The position numbers and the translations under genes are program-made. Of a DNA stretch of 64,000 nt, positions 63,999 to 64,000 are shown one piece after another (the stretch's first letter is position 1; every line of letters starts with the position of its first letter). The notes under the pieces are model-generated. The model searched no databases and was not told where the DNA came from. It was given only the letters and a program-made list of their open reading frames with translations. Origin of the DNA: Legionella wadsworthii DSM 21896 = ATCC 33877 (GTDB lineage: Bacteria > Pseudomonadota > Gammaproteobacteria > Legionellales > Legionellaceae); NCBI RefSeq assembly GCF_000701265.1, contig NZ_JNIA01000024.1, positions 62,001-126,000 on the forward strand, read 5' to 3'.

Positions 63999-64000
63999 GA

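Overview
The window looks like the chromosome of a Legionella species (family Legionellaceae, AT-rich gammaproteobacterium), probably not L. pneumophila itself. The main evidence is a 3-hydroxybutyrate dehydrogenase/patatin phospholipase pair arranged as in the described L. pneumophila bdhA-patD operon, a eukaryotic-like protein with an F-box and a C-terminal CaaX box (the style of a Dot/Icm effector), a phasin, and many small secreted or lipoproteins without known families. These assignments come from reading motifs by eye; no database search was run.

Layout. 1-3.6 kb: 3' part of glnE, a small exported protein and rimO. 3.6-4.1 kb: a degenerate repeat tract. 4.1-8 kb: a tightly coupled four-gene operon (GTP cyclohydrolase II/RibD-reductase fusion, zinc-less MDR oxidoreductase, PTPS-like protein with Glu in place of the catalytic Cys, family-4 glycosyltransferase) that looks like an undescribed small-molecule pathway. 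8-32.7 kb: mostly core genes: dsbD, groES-groEL behind a sigma-32 promoter, dps, bdhA-patD, dapA with a BamC-like mini-lipoprotein, a HExxxH/QEGLA metallopeptidase-like protein, def-fmt-rsmB, a LysM protein with dprA and smg, topA, and a fused 2-oxoacid dehydrogenase E1 with a glutaryl-CoA dehydrogenase-like gene.

32.9-41.1 kb: an accessory island that starts at tRNA-Pro(GGG). It holds a helicase-nuclease fusion, an AAA ATPase with a DUF4276 TOPRIM-like partner (probable anti-phage module), a truncated MFS transporter, a broken P4-type integrase, a LOG-family gene and decayed ORFs. 41.1-50.2 kb: DUF4424, VOC and DUF808 genes, then a nitric-oxide-response block (NsrR regulator, truncated haemoglobin, haemoglobin/ferredoxin-type reductase, TehB methyltransferase, alternative oxidase) with two recognisable NsrR operators, set between arrays of REP/BIME-like repeats. 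50.2-64 kb: Legionella-type accessory genes: RlpA, a secreted protein with a possible Cys-His-Asp triad, a phasin, a guanidinium exporter behind a guanidine-II riboswitch, the F-box/CaaX effector candidate, an aminotransferase, an orphan chemoreceptor-like protein, trmN6-like, three small exported proteins, a panE-like gene and the 3' end of a dicarboxylate symporter.

How the genes connect: bdhA-patD and the phasin fit polyhydroxybutyrate storage and use. NsrR, haemoglobin, reductase, TehB and alternative oxidase fit survival of host nitric oxide. The F-box/CaaX protein and possibly the secreted Cys-protease-like protein fit host interaction. The REP-like hairpin pairs (core CTGCGG-CTTGT-CCGCAG, as single pairs and as tandem arrays) are the dominant non-coding signal from 27.8 to 50.4 kb.
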